Below, in pieces: positions 34,525-47,031 of a stretch of 64,000 bases of DNA. The notes beneath the pieces are model-generated. The model ran no database searches. It was given only the letters and a program-made list of their open reading frames with translations, and had not been told where the DNA came from. The position numbers were made by a program, and so were the translations under genes. The stretch covers positions 92,379,676 to 92,443,675 of the forward strand of contig CM056728.1 of the NCBI GenBank assembly GCA_029844215.1, in the 5' to 3' direction. Positions within the stretch are counted from its first letter, which is position 1. Each line of letters begins with the position of its first letter. Origin of the DNA: Przewalskia tangutica (lineage: Eukaryota; Streptophyta; Magnoliopsida; Solanales; Solanaceae).

Positions 34525-34714
34525 AGTCACGACCCGACCTCGGGCCCGTGACTGGTGCCTTACCCCGGGCACCCTAGTGATACTGTTACACCCCGTAATT
34601 ACAGGACATGTTTTAAGAACGTACGTAAGAACTCATACGTGTTAAGATTTGAGGCTTGTAAAAATTTATCGGAATTATGAAATTTGTCGGAAAACGTTTT
34701 GTTGTGACGAATGG

Positions 34715-34738
34715 GAGGGCGACACGTGTCACCCCCCC
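34715..34738. promoter_or_regulatory. G-box palindrome in A LTR
   Basis: GAGGGCGACACGTGTCACCC, an almost perfect palindrome centred on CACGTG (34723-34728), 140 bases into the LTR. The second A LTR has it at 39098-39103. Confidence 0.5.
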
Positions 34739-36612
34739 TTAGTGATGCCTTGGTCGAATTAGGCATGCCCATAATGGTCATTTACCATAAGTCTTGGATG
34801 AACAAGCCTTGCAAGTAGTAGCTTGACAATGTTGACTTGGTCAATGGGACCACTTACTTGATATTTACTAAGACTTCATCCAAACCTCACAATTGTGCTA
34901 ATCTTAACCCTCCATGTCCCTTTATTATACTACTAGTAGTGAGACTTAGTCCAACACTTAGAAAAAATTGAAGAAAAATTGGAGAACAAGAGCTAGTGCT
35001 CTGGTTCATGAAGAAGAAAGGAGGAAATTTTTTGTTTCTTGTCAATAAGCCCCACACTTTAAACCAAGGTTCATGAGGGTTTTGCAAGTGTATCTCAATA
35101 GAAAATCCGGAAAAGAGAGTTTTCGTATTAGTCGCAAAGTGAAAACCTAGTGACTTTCTAGGTTTTGGATGGAAGTTTGAAGGAAGTTGTTGGTGTTGTC
35201 CTAAGGGTCTCAAATGCTTGAAGTGTCTTCGAGAGGTTCTAATCTTCTACGAGCGATTTGGATTGGAGTTGGATTAAGAGTTGTTGAGGTATAATCTTGT
35301 CTTTTAAAGTGTTACAAGATTATAATTATATTGTTGTTGTTAGCTTTACATGTTGCTAGCATGAAGTTGTTAAGTTGAAGTTTATAAGTATTATGGATTA
35401 CTTGTAGCTTAAATCCGAAATGTAATGTAAGCCATGTTAAGTTGGATTACAATTTGATCGTTATTAGAATTGTCGCATGTTAATTACTTAGAGATTATAG
35501 TAGTTATTATCGGTTGCGACTTGACATCATGTTAGGCTAAGGACTTGGATTGAAATGGAAATTTGGATAAGGATTGATGTTGTAGTACTTCAAGTTAGCC
35601 GAATTGGCCTAGTAAGTTGTTTTAATTTGATATCGTTTGTGGGGCGGAATTTTACACGTCTAGTAGGCGTGTAATCCCCTATTGTTGATTACTTTGATTG
35701 GGCCTTAAATGTGGCGTGTTTGGTTATTGTATTCGGCCTTGAAAAAGGTGGCAAAGTTAGTAGAAACAAAGGAGGTGCTGTCCGATTTTCTGTAGAATTA
35801 GTGACTTAGCACTTAGAATAATTCTACGTTAGAAGTGAAAGGTTAATGGACATATTGTGACCATAATAGGTTGAAGTACTAAGTATAGCGTATCCTACTT
35901 GAAGAATGGAATAGCTCAAGGTTGAAGTACTTTGGAGCATTTTGCTACTTGTCGACAATCGTCGCGAGGTATGTGAACCTCGTCCTTCCTTTGGCATGAT
36001 TCTATGTATGGAATATACTTGTGGTAACATTTCATGTTTCCTTCTACTCTTAGAAGTTAAGAGGTAGTTGTGTGATTTACTGTATGTAGAACTTTTCCTA
36101 TCTTTGAGCATGACTAGTTGCACGATGTAGTACTGAGACGTCAACACCTTGATATCCTTTACTAGTTTTATGAATCGCCAAGTCGGGTGAGTTAGGAGAT
36201 TTACTCACTTCTTTGAAAGAATAAAGGATGTCTTAAGTTTTATTAAGTTAAGGGACTTGAAGATTTTTAAAGTATGTGGTACTTGTTCCGTTTTAAACGT
36301 ATAAGTCCCTTGGATAGGAAATGGTATTTGGCTAAGGCATAAAGTGAATATAACGACTTTATGGGGAGTTGGTTATAATTGCTTTATGGAAAGATAAATG
36401 ACTTGATTTTTTAGTGAAAAGGCAACTTGATTTTAAGGCATCAATTGCCTAAGGTTTTGTAATAAAAGGAGTCACTTGTTTTCTAAAGGTTAAGAGACTA
36501 ATTGTATTTTTGAAAGTTAAGAGAATTGATTTGAAAGTGTATAATACTTGGTTTCAAAAAGTAGAAGTCTCTTGGTTATAAAAGGAACGTGTTGGTCTAA
36601 ACCATAAAGGGT

Positions 36613-36652
36613 TATAACGGCTTTATGGGAAGTTGGTTATAACGGCTTTATG
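36613..36652 (+). promoter_or_regulatory. direct repeat TATAACGGCTTTATG in A LTR
   Basis: Two copies separated by GGAAGTTGGT. The same paired motif is found in every LTR type of the window: C at 51972-52012 and 57409-57448, and in reverse complement B at 43763-43804 and 48554-48597, D at 60250-60290, F at 23443-23467 and 31284-31310. The function is unknown; conservation among diverged LTRs suggests constraint. Confidence 0.5.
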
Positions 36653-36930
36653 AAAGGTTAAGAGAATGGTTTTCTCTAGTAAGTAATCAAAGGAATAACT
36701 TGTATTAAGGAATAGCAAATTGGTTTAAAGGTACCAATTGCTTAAGGTTTTTAATAAAGAAGTCACTTGATTTAGAAGCGTAATTGTATTTCTAAAAGGT
36801 ATTGTGACTTGTCCTGAAGGTAGAGATGACTTGATACTACGGGTGTTAGTATCTGGGAAGTTTTATTTGAAATAGAGTCTTTCTAAAGGAGTAGAGGGGC
36901 GTAGTACGTTGGGTTAAATTCGCGGGTTTT

Positions 36931-37235
36931 ATATGACATTATCGACCAGAATGGGCCGCAAGATACCTTACGCGCACTATATGACATTATCGACCGAGAA
37001 TGGGCCGGCGATACCTTTACGCAAACTATATGACATTATCGACCCAGAATGGGCCGCGATACCTTCACGCGCACTATATGACATTATCGACCGAGAATGG
37101 GCCGCAAGATACCTTTACGCGACCTATATGACATTATCGACCGAGAATGGGCCGGCGATACCTTACGCGCACTATATGACATCATCGCCCCGAAATGGGC
37201 CGGCAAGATACCTGTATGGGCGCACTACGTGATTT
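36931..37235. repeat. tandem array in A 5' LTR, 48-49 bp, about six units
   Basis: ATATGACATTATCGACC recurs at 36931, 36979, 37028, 37076 and onward. Each unit ends in GGGCCG..GATACCTTACGCG. Small differences between units and against the other LTR centre on CAG and CCGG-type positions. Confidence 0.9.
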
Positions 37236-37949
37236 TATCGCGTCCGATTGGCCAGGGTAGATAATGGCGCCCTCCATAAAGGGCGGAGTAGGATATGAGT
37301 AAGTAAGTTATATGGTAATGAACTTGATGATTTTTCCTAAGTAAGTACGTAAGAAAGTGACTATAACGTTTATTGAAAATGGGAAAAGATTTTAAGGTAC
37401 GATTGAGTTCGTAAGTGGTAATGACACGGCAGGATCTGGTATGTATTCTTATACTTGTCCCTGTCATTCGTTTGTACGATTATGACCGCTTATCAGACAT
37501 TATTTCTGCTCCATATTTGGTACTGTTGTATCGACTTCTTCGAGGCCGTTCATGCCCGCAGTTTTAGGTACCTGTGTGGTGATCCTTGCTCTTAGGATCT
37601 CGGTTCGATTTGAGAAAGCTCCATTTGCTCCGGAGGCTTAGCTCTTGCACGGTTTTCCCGAGGTAGTAGATTCATGTATATTCAGGGTATGGCGGGCCCT
37701 GTCCCGCCACCGTTGTTATGTTAAAAATTCTAGGTCCGTAGTCACATATCGGGGTCGCTTGTAAAGGAAAGCGAGGCAATCGCTTTGGTTGTTTATATAT
37801 ATGTCGGGAAGGTAGCCCTATCGGCTAACTTGTTGTTTTATTTCGTTATTTATTTTATAAGTTTCATGTATGTTCCATGATTATCTCTCGATGTATACCG
37901 TAAGGGTGCCTGTGTAGGGCACCATCGCGGCCCGGGTCGGGTCGTGACA

Positions 37950-38958
37950 AAAGTGGTATCGAAGCGCTTAGTCCTCTGAAAGTGTCTACTGCACCGTGTC
38001 TAGTAGAGTCTTGATTATCGGTGTGTTGTGCACCACATCTATAATCGTGAGGTCGCGGACATTTAGGATTGGTTTCCATTCTTCTCACCCGAGATCGTGT
38101 GATAGTAGTTGTTAGGGTCGCCCCTCCCTAACGAGTTATGTTGATTGCAACACGAGAAGACAAAGATGACCCGGAAGGACTATGTGGATTGCGTATCCGT
38201 GTTGGTAATGATTATAGTATAGTTGGTATTGTGATATACATCTATACGGAGTTATGTATGAGGTCGACGCTGTTGCCTAGAATGATTTTAGATTTCCAGG
38301 GATTGGTAAAGACTAACTAGATACCGGGAAGGTATGGAATAGTTAATGAATTCTCGACAAGGTTTTATGTTTAATTTTGAGATAATTGGGAAAAGGTGAG
38401 TTGTCTGATAGGGTAGTGAACCCTTAAGAAGCCATGTTAAGGAACCTAACGGAATGTCATGTTAATAGATTAAGCTGCGTAGTAAGCTTAAGAGAATTGT
38501 ACGGATGAAGTCCAGATAGAGTGCGATGGTTGTTGTGATCGAGACAACATGGTTTTGGTTTTATGAGAAGTTTTGTACTGCCATCTTGGGACTGTAAGGT
38601 AGGCTTGAGCATGGAAATTGCGAGCCTAAGAATATTGATTTCGCCGAGACCTTAGGTATATAAGGCTTTCTCGCAATAAGATTTTAAGTCGGACAAGGAT
38701 AAGAGTTAAGTGACACGAAGTCGGTTGAAGACCACACGGGTCTCCCCATGGCCTGGAATGGAGTGGGATCAGTTGGTAGTAGTTCCTCTACGTGACAGGG
38801 TCACGAGGGTGCAAGGCCCAAATCTAGTTAATTGTTTTACGAGTTCGTGGACACGTTCCACCGGAACCAGGTCGTGAAAGCCGGAAAGGGCCGTATATTG
38901 TTTTATAGATTGACTCCGAAAGAACATTCGGGGACGAATGTTTCTAAGGGGGGAAGAA
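37950..38958 (+). other. Element A interior (primer site, no gag/pol)
   Basis: Starts with a primer site TGGTATCGAAGCGCTTAG (37954, tRNA-Met type, altered). A 60-codon frame at 38138-38320 (LCGLRIRVGNDYSIVGI) matches one at 53866-54054 in C. The end keeps the last codons of pol (HSGTNVSKGG) and a polypurine tract AAGGGGGGAAGAA at 38945-38958. No capsid, RT or integrase motif. Confidence 0.8.
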
Positions 38959-41900
38959 TGTTACACCCCGTAATTACAGGACATGTTTTAAGAACGTACG
39001 TAAGAACTCATAAGTGTTAAGATTTGAGGCTTGTAAAAATTTATCGGAATTATGAAATTTGTCGGAAAACGTTTTGTTGTGACGAATGGGAGGGCGACAC
39101 GTGTCACCCCCCCTTAGTGATGCCTTGGTCGAATTAGGCATGCCCATAATGGTCATTTACCATAAGTCTTGGATGAACAAGCCTTGCAAGTAGTAGCTTG
39201 ACAATGTTGACTTGGTCAATGGGACCACTTACTTGATATTTACTAAGACTTCATCCAAACCTCACAATTGTGCTAATCTTAACCCTCCATGTCCCTTTAT
39301 TATACTACTAGTAGTGAGACTTAGTCCAACACTTAGAAAAAATTGAAGAAAAATTGGAGAACAAGAGCTAGTGCTCTCGGGTTCATGAAGAAGAAAGGAG
39401 GAATTTTTTTTGTTTCTTGTCCAATAAGCCCCACACTTTAAACCAAGGTTCATGAGGGTTTTGCAAGTGTATCTCAATAGAAAAATCCCGGAAAAAGAGA
39501 GTTTTCGTATTAGTCGCAAAGTGAAAACCTAGTGACTTTCTAGGTTTTGGATTGGAAGTTTGAAGGAAGTTGTTGGTGTTGTCCTAAGGGTCTCAAATGC
39601 TTGATCAAGTGTCTTGGAGAGGTTCTAATCTTCTAAGGAGCGATTTCGGATTGGAGTTGGATTAAGAGTTGTTGAGGTATAATCTTGTCTTTTAAAGTGT
39701 TACAAGATTATAATTATATTGTTGTTGTTAGCTTTACATGTTGCTAGCATGAAGTTGTTAAGTTGAAGTTTATAAGTATTATGGATTACTTGTAGCTTAA
39801 ATCCGAAATGTAATGTAAGCCATGTTAAGTTGGATTACAATTTGATCGTTATTAGAATTGTCGCATGTTAATTACTTAGAGATTATAGTAGTTATTATCG
39901 GTTGCGACTTGACATCATGTTAGGCTAAGGACTTGGATTGAAATGGAAATTGGATAAGGATTGATGTTGTAGTACTTCAAGTTAGCCGAATTGGCCTAGT
40001 AAGTTGTTTTAATTTGATATCGTTTGTGGGGCGGAATTTTACACGTCTAGTAGGCGTGTAATCCCCTATTGTTGATTACTTTGATTGGGCCTTAAATGTG
40101 ACGTGTTTGGTTATTGTATTCGGCCTTGAAAAAGGTGGCAAAGTTAGTAGAAACAAAGGAGGTGCTGTCCGATTTTCTGTAGAATTAGTGACTTAGCACT
40201 TAGAATAATTCTACGTTAGAAGTGAAAGGTTAATGGACATATTGTGACCATAATAGGTTGAAGTACTAAGTATAGCGTATCCTACTTGAAGAATGGAATA
40301 GCTCAAGGTTGAAGTACTTTGGAGCATTTTGCTACTTGTCGACAATCGTCGCGAGGTATGTGAACCTCATCCTTCCTTTGGCATGATTCTATGTATGGAA
40401 TATACTTGTGGTAACATTTCATGTTTCCTTCTACTCTTAGAAGTTAAGAGGTAGTTGTGTGATTTACTGTATGTAGAACTTTTCCTATCTTTGAGCATGA
40501 CTAGTTGCACGTATGTAGTACGGTAGACGTACAACACCTTGATATCCTTTACTAGTTTTATGAATAGCCAAGTCGGGTGAGTTAGGAGATTTACTCACTT
40601 CTTTGAAAGAATAAAGGATGTCTTAAGTTTTATTAAGTTAAGGGACTTGAAGATTTTTAAAGTATGTGGTACTTGTTCCGTTTTAAACGTATAAGTCCCT
40701 TGGATAGGAAATGGTATTTGGCTAAGGCATAAAGTGAATATAACGACTTTATGGGGAGTTGGTTATAATTGCTTTATGGAAAGATAAATGACTTGATTTT
40801 TTAGTGAAAAGGCAACTTGATTTTAAGGCATCAATTGCCTAAGGTTTTGTAATAAAAGGAGTCACTTGTTTTCTAAAGGTTAAGAGACTAATTGTATTTT
40901 TGAAAGTTAAGAGAATTGATTTGAAAGTGTATAATACTTGGTTTCAAAAAGTAGAAGTCTCTTGGTTATAAAAGGAACGTGTTGGTCTAAACCATAAAGG
41001 GTTATAACGGCTTTATGGGAAGTTGGTTATAACGGCTTTATGAAAGGTTAAGAGAATGGTTTTCTCTAGTAAGTAATCAAAGGAATAACTTGTATTAAGG
41101 AAGAGCAAATTGGTTTAAAGGTACCAATTGCTTAAGGTTTTTAATAAAGAAGTCACTTGATTTAGAAGCCGGTAATTGTATTTCTAAAAATGTATTGTGA
41201 CTTGTCCTGAAAGGTAGAGATGACTTGATACTACGGTTGTTAGTATCTGGGAAGTTTTATTTGAAAAAGAGTCTTTCTAAAGGAGTAGAGGGGCGTAGTA
41301 CGTTGGGTTAAATTCCGGTTTTATATGACATTATCGACCCGAGAAACGGGGCGATATACTTTACGCGCACTATATGACATTATCGACCAGAACGGGCCGG
41401 GCAAGATACTACGCAAACTATATGACATTATCGACCAGAATGGGCCGGCAAGATACCTTACGCGCACTATATGACATTATCGACCGAGAATGGGCCGCAA
41501 GATACCTTACGGCGGACCTATATGACATTATCGACCCAGAATGGTGGCGGATACCTTACGCGGACTATATGACATCATCGTCCCAGAAATGGGCCGGGCA
41601 GTATACCTGTATGGGCAGACTATGTGACCTTATCGCGTCGATGGTAGGGTAGTATAGGCGTCCCTCCATAAAGGGCCGGAGTAGGATATGTAAGGTAAGT
41701 AAGTTATATGGTAATGAACTTGATGATTTTTCCTAAGTAAGTACGTAAGAAAGTGACTATAACGTTTATTGAAAATGGGAAAAGATTTTAAGGTACGATT
41801 GAGTTCGTAAGTGGTAATGACACGGCAGGATCTGGTATGTATTCTTATACTTGTCCTCGCCATTCGCTTGTACATTATGATCATTTCTTATCGCATTATT

Positions 41901-42328
41901 TCGTTCCATATTTGTACTGTTATCGGCCTTCGGGCTGCGTTCATGCCCGCAGGTTTTAGGTACCAGTTGGTGATCTCGCTCTTAGGATCTCGGTTGATTT
42001 TGAGAAAGCTCCATTTGCTCGGAGGCTTAGCTCTTGTGCGGTTTTCCTCGAGGTAGTAGATTCATGTATATTCAGGGTATGGCGGGGCCCTGTCCGCCAT
42101 CATTATGTTAAAAATTCTTAGAGTGCAGAGTCACATGTCGTGGGTCGCTTGTAAAGGAAAAGGCAATCGCTTGGTTGTTTATATATATGTCGTGAAGGTA
42201 GCCTATCGGCTAACTGTTGTTTTATTCTGTTATTTATTTTATAAGTTTCATGTATGTTCACTGATTATCTCGATGTATACTGCAAGGGTGCCCGTGTAGG
42301 GCACGATGCGAGCTGGTCGGTCGTGATG
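38959..42328 (+). repeat. Element A, 3' LTR
   Basis: Pairs with 34584-37949. Contains the array at 41322-41620 and the TATAAC-CTTTATGG repeat at 41003-41042. Confidence 0.94.
41322..41620. repeat. tandem array in A 3' LTR, about 48 bp units
   Basis: Same unit as 36931-37235, with ATATGACATTATCGACC repeated. Unit sequences do not match one-to-one with the other LTR. Confidence 0.88.
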
Positions 42329-42867
42329 TATACAACATCGAGAGAAAATCGGAAATAAAAAAACTTAAGCAAATGAACAATATGAAAAGAAACAGGCTAA
42401 CCAAAACGGTCACCTTTCTGTATATAAACATAAAACCCGAACAGTTATATCCTTTACAAACCCCGCCACAACGATTACTGCACCTCTGAATTTTATAACA
42501 ACAATGACGGACAGGCCCCGCCATACCCCGAATGTACAAGAACTTACAATCTCGTGGAATCATACTAAAAGATAAGCCTCCGAGAAACGGAGCTTCCCAA
42601 CGAATCGTGATCCTATGAGCGAGATCAACAACCGATGTACCTACTGCGGCATGAACGCACTTCGGGCGAGGTCGCATAACAGTACCAAGTATGTGGCCTC
42701 AAAATCGTAAATGAAATCATGGCGATCTAGATAAAGCGAGGACATGTATGATAACGGACTACGATTCACAACATAAAAGCGATCATACCGTGTCCGACTC
42801 ACGCCTCAAAGTCATCCCTCATGCGTGGAACTCCTTCCGCCAGTCTAGGTATAAATTGTGTGATACG

Positions 42868-43140
42868 TAACATGTCTCGGCCCATCCCATGGGACTCGAG
42901 GTGGAATCGCATGGTCACATTCCCGGTCCATCTCATGGACTCGGTGTCGGATCGTATGGAATACATTCCCGGTCCATCTCATGGACTCGGTGTCGGATCG
43001 TATGGAATACATTCCCGGTCCATCTCATGGACTCGGTGTCGGATCGTGTGGAATACATTCCCGGTCCATCTCATGGACTCGGTGTCGAATCGGGTGGTAT
43101 ACATGTCTCGGCCCATCTCATGGGACTCGAGGTAGAATCG
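42868..43140. repeat. 46-bp tandem array in B 3' LTR
   Basis: TCCCGGTCCATCTCATGGAC recurs at 42921, 42967, 43013 and 43059, exactly 46 bases apart, between two diverged units with TCTCGGCCCATC. The long frames over it are repeat artefacts. Confidence 0.92.
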
Positions 43141-43414
43141 GCCATAACATTTAAACCCTCTTTTAAGACAGATTAAGATAATACCATGCTTTCCTTTTAA
43201 ATCAAACTAAGGCAATATCATGCCCTCCTTTTTAAACTGAAACACTTTCCTTTTTAAAATCAAGTAACAACATTCTTTTCCAAAAGTTCAAGTTGCATAA
43301 TTTCAAATACTCAAGTCTCTTATTTTCGAAGATTTCATAGTTCATAGTTTTAATCACTTAATAACGTATTCTCTTTTAAAACAATTTGAGTAACATATGC
43401 CTATGTGTGAGTAG

Positions 43415-43605
43415 GTTATACTTGTTTATAACAATCTTATTAAAGCAACCACGATCTAGGTAATGTAATACAATTTTGTCTTATCTTAACTTCTATGCAG
43501 ATGGAGGTTTCTACTGGTTTTAATATAATTAATTATTTGTCAATACATTTTCCTTTATTAACGCTGCAGTGGTTTGTTTGATACTTATTCTCATTTCCGA
43601 AATCA
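43415..43605. repeat. conserved 190-bp block in LTRs of B, C and D
   Basis: Landmarks ATGTAATACAATTTTGTCTT, TTCTATGCAGATGGAGG, TTAACGCTGCAGTGG and GATACTTATTCTCATTTCCG. Also present at 48205-48397 (B), 60030-60200 (D) and, reverse complemented, 51445-51630 and 56885-57070 (C). It is better conserved than its flanks. It is not seen in A or F. Confidence 0.75.
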
Positions 43606-45284
43606 GTAAAACATTATTCTTTAAAAACCAAGTACTCATTACTCACGAATGAGGTTTCACAATTTTTTAACAAAATTCATATCAAGCCAATTAAGTCAAG
43701 TCTCTTATCTTTCAAGATCAAGTCTCTTAACTTCTAAAATCAATAAACCATTCTTTTACCTACATAAAGTCGTTATAACTAACTTCCCATAAAGCCATCA
43801 TAACACTTTATGTTTTAACCCAACAAAAACTCGTTTAGCATACGTACGTCTACCGTACTACATAGTTCACAACAATCATGCTAGAAAAGATAGGAAGAGG
43901 TTCACATACCTCGCGACGATTATCGACAATTAGCAAAACGCTCCAAAGTATTATAACCCTGCTAGCTTTTTCCACCCTTCAAGTAGAATACGCTACTCGT
44001 AGAACATCAACCTATAAAGGTCACAAAACGTCTATCAACCTCTAGATCTCTTCGTAGAACAATTCTAAGTACAATGTTCCTTATTCTACGGAAAATTCGG
44101 CAGCACCTCCCCCCCCCCCCCGTAACCACAAAAAATCTCCTCCTCTATCAAGGCCCGCTACCAAGCCAACAACTCCAAGGGGGTTACACGTCTAACCGGA
44201 CGTGTACAACTCTACTCCACAATAATACTACAAGTCTACTGTAAATACAGTCTAATGTAAATACAGTTCAATCCTTTATAATCATTCTTCCAAAATAATA
44301 TACTCAAGTATAACTACTACAACATGTAATACCCAATTACAATAGGGGGACATAGATCATTACCTCGATAAGCCCAAAATTATCCAAGATTAATAAGTCG
44401 ATCCTGAGAAACGTTTAGCTCCAATTCCTTACGTTCCAATCTGCTACAAGCGACCCTTAGATTCTCCTAACCAACTCCTCTTCAAGATCCAACTCCAAAA
44501 AGTGAAGAACACTTAGGCTACAATTTGGCAATGTTTCGGCCAAGGGGTATATCTAAGGCTAGGGGTGTGAAATCTTTTCCAACTCTTGGTACACAATCTT
44601 CCTAACACCCTAAGGAAGAACACTTAAAACTTTAAGAATTTTTGGACCACTCTAGCTCACCAAAACAGCCCATGGCCGAGAGCTCACAAGGAAAGGGGAG
44701 AAAGTTTTGCCTTGGAAAATCTAAGTGTGGGATGAAGAATAAGTCTTGCATTCATGGGGTATTTATAGAGAAATCAATGGTCAAGATCAAGGCAAGTGTG
44801 TGGTGAGATCTTGGGACAAGTGTGTGTGGGTCCCACCCTCCAAATGGCTACCCAAAGATGAAGACAAGTGGCTTGCCACATGTTGGCCCATTTCGGCCAA
44901 GGGACACTTGTCAAGCCAATTCGGCCAACCTTGGCCACATGGGGGTGACACGTATCTCCCCCCTACTCGTCCAAAACATTTCGTCTTCCGAAAATATCCA
45001 AAATACCGAAAATCCCAAAAACAAAGTGGGCCCCACAAAACCGTAAATTTCTCCCGTGGGTCCCACGTGACCATTTCCGAAAATAAAATCTCATAATTCT
45101 AATATAATCCAAGAAGCCCAGATACCAAATCTGGGAATCCAATTCTCATTAACGAACCTTTTTCCTTCACAAAACCCGGAAACTTTTCCGTCGAAAAATC
45201 ACATCTTTCTTTCTTTCCAATATTACTGTCGTATTCTCGTACGTACGTCCTCACATACATACCCTGGGACTACGGGGTGTAACA

Positions 45285-47031
45285 TTCTTCCCCCCTTAGA
45301 AACATTCGTCCCGAATGTTCCTTCTAAGTCTCCAAACGTACATGCACCGGTAGTCTTCACTACTATACTTACGAAACCAACTATGCCACATATTGCCATA
45401 ATATAACATACGCGCGAAACCCAAATCCAAGCCAACGAGGAATCATCTCTAAGATGTAAAACAACACTAACTCTCACTCCTGGTCCAAAGGATACTCTCT
45501 TCGCACCTTTACTTCACATAAATGATCACTTTCCGTTCTCATAACCCATGTTCGCTTCCTTTCTTACTCGTCGTACCTTCCTCGTACACCCGAACTCTTT
45601 CTAGTACACATACCATATTTTCGTCATCACTTCAGTTTCCAAAACCTGGGAGTCACTACCTCCAAACTTGGTCATCTTACTAGCCTCAAATTCCTTCAAG
45701 GCCATTCCCGGCCTTCACGATCTGATTCTAGTCGAACACATCCGCGAACTCGTGCGATGGTTACCTAAACTTGGGCCTAGCACCCTCGCGACCCTACCAC
45801 CTAGAGGGAACACCTCGAACTGACCCCACCTCACTCCGGGCTGCGGGTTGACCCGCAATATGGCCTCAACCCGACCCACCGTCGCGCCAAACTCTCTCGT
45901 TCCCCGATCCGGAACAAACTTACTAATTCACGTCATGAAAGCTACCACTTCCATCTCACACTACCCATGGAATTATCCCACAATATAAATCACGCATACC
46001 AATTAGTTCGACAAAGACCAACCGTAAAATCATCCACTCAAGACGGCCTTGCATCCAAGGTCCTAACTGTTATAAATTCTAAGGCTCACACCTTCCACGT
46101 CCCCATACTCCTCTTTTCAACTACCCATGTTTTCTAATTCACAATTAACACAATTCTATCCGTATAGCACTCCACACGTATCCACCATAACAACATAACC
46201 AAGTCTCTTAAGGGCTAAAGGTATCTCTGTAACTGTTGCCCTACTTCCTCTTTGTCGCTTTAACCATAATCCTGCCCTGCAGGGAGCCTAGCTATATAAG
46301 GCGATGAACCAGCCACCGATCCCGAAGGCTGAGTCTCTACATCTGTGCTACCTCTAATCGGACAAACTCTCACCCAATGGCCCTGCTGGCCGCAAGCATA
46401 ACAATCTCCCAAACTAGCATGACACCCTGAGGATCATCCTCCGCTCTCTATCCATAGAACTCTGGCAAACTGCAACTCAAGAAATCCCGAAGTCTCAGAC
46501 TATCGGATCTAGGGTGAATCACTGGTACTGCCGGAACCACCGGCTCCCGTCCGTCCTCATTCCCAGCCACCAGCCAAGCTAGTAACTGGGCCATCTCCTT
46601 GAACTCATATCCTCGGCTCCTGGCCGTGGAACTGGAGGCTCTGGTATCGTGGCCTCCGTAGAAACTGCTGCCGCTCTAAACTCTGCTGGGGCTAGCGGCG
46701 TCATAAAACTCGTCGTCTGAAGTACTATCTCATGTAATGACCGTGCTCGTGCCTCGTAACCTCTCGTGTTCAACTCGTAGCTCCTCTGCCTTGCCCATCT
46801 CGGGACTGGTTGCCTTCGCAGGCATAACTGGTACATACGAATACGTCCGAGGGAGTCCAACTTATAACACAGCTCTAAGGCACGATCTCAGAGTGAGAAG
46901 AATGGAAACCAATCCTAAATATCCTGTAGCCTCCTGATTATAGATGTGGTGCACACCACACCGATAATCAAGACTCTACTAGACACGGTCTGTAGACACT
47001 TTCCGAGGATTAACTGCACTTATACCACTTT
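45285..47031 (-). other. Element B interior with gag remnant
   Basis: From right to left: an altered tRNA-Met primer site (TGGTATAAGTGCAG on minus, about 47010-47028), a capsid remnant in the 46860-46579 frame, and a zinc knuckle CYACGQQGHWVRVC (about 46374-46416). Further left are sequence shared with D (45300-45480) and a polypurine tract (45285-45299). Protease, RT, RNase H and integrase are missing. The knuckle ligands Cys-Cys-His-Cys are all present. Confidence 0.78.

Larger units (their letters stand above)
34584..37949 (+). repeat. Element A, 5' LTR
   Basis: TGTTACACCCC to GGTCGTGACA, nearly identical to 38959-42328 over the first 2.3 kb. The GC-rich tandem array and the last 400 bases differ more. 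Confidence 0.94.
34584..42328 (+). mobile_element. Element A: long-LTR, short-interior element
   Basis: Youngest layer of the nest, 7.7 kb, inserted in B's left LTR. The flanks are gatac (34579-34583) and tatac (42329-42333); the uninterrupted site reads gatac at 47087. LTRs of 3366 and 3370 bp (34584-37949, 38959-42328) frame a 1.0-kb interior with a primer site, no gag or pol domain, and a polypurine tract. The right terminal GTCGTGACA is altered to GTCGTGATG. Copying must have depended on another element's proteins. Confidence 0.9.
42334..45284 (-). repeat. Element B, 3' LTR (main part)
   Basis: Continues the LTR begun at 34525, starting AACATCGAGAG (AACATCAGAG in the other copy). Ends GGGGTGTAACA before the polypurine tract. 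Confidence 0.92.

Noticed and set aside
36933..37232. 99-codon frame with repeated MTLSTENGPAIP-like units
   Set aside because: Product of the 48-49 bp LTR array in A; the matching frame in the other LTR differs and the region is noncoding.
42821..43176. Two overlapping long frames with repeated peptide units
   Set aside because: They are translations of the 46-bp LTR array; 46 is not a multiple of 3 and both frames stay open by chance. The same holds for 47652-47968.
44746..45096. 116-codon frame and its antisense partner (44787-45074)
   Set aside because: Inside the B LTR, repeated in altered form at 49530-49868; no known domain, with the G-box and GGGCCC motifs inside. LTR sequence, not a gene.
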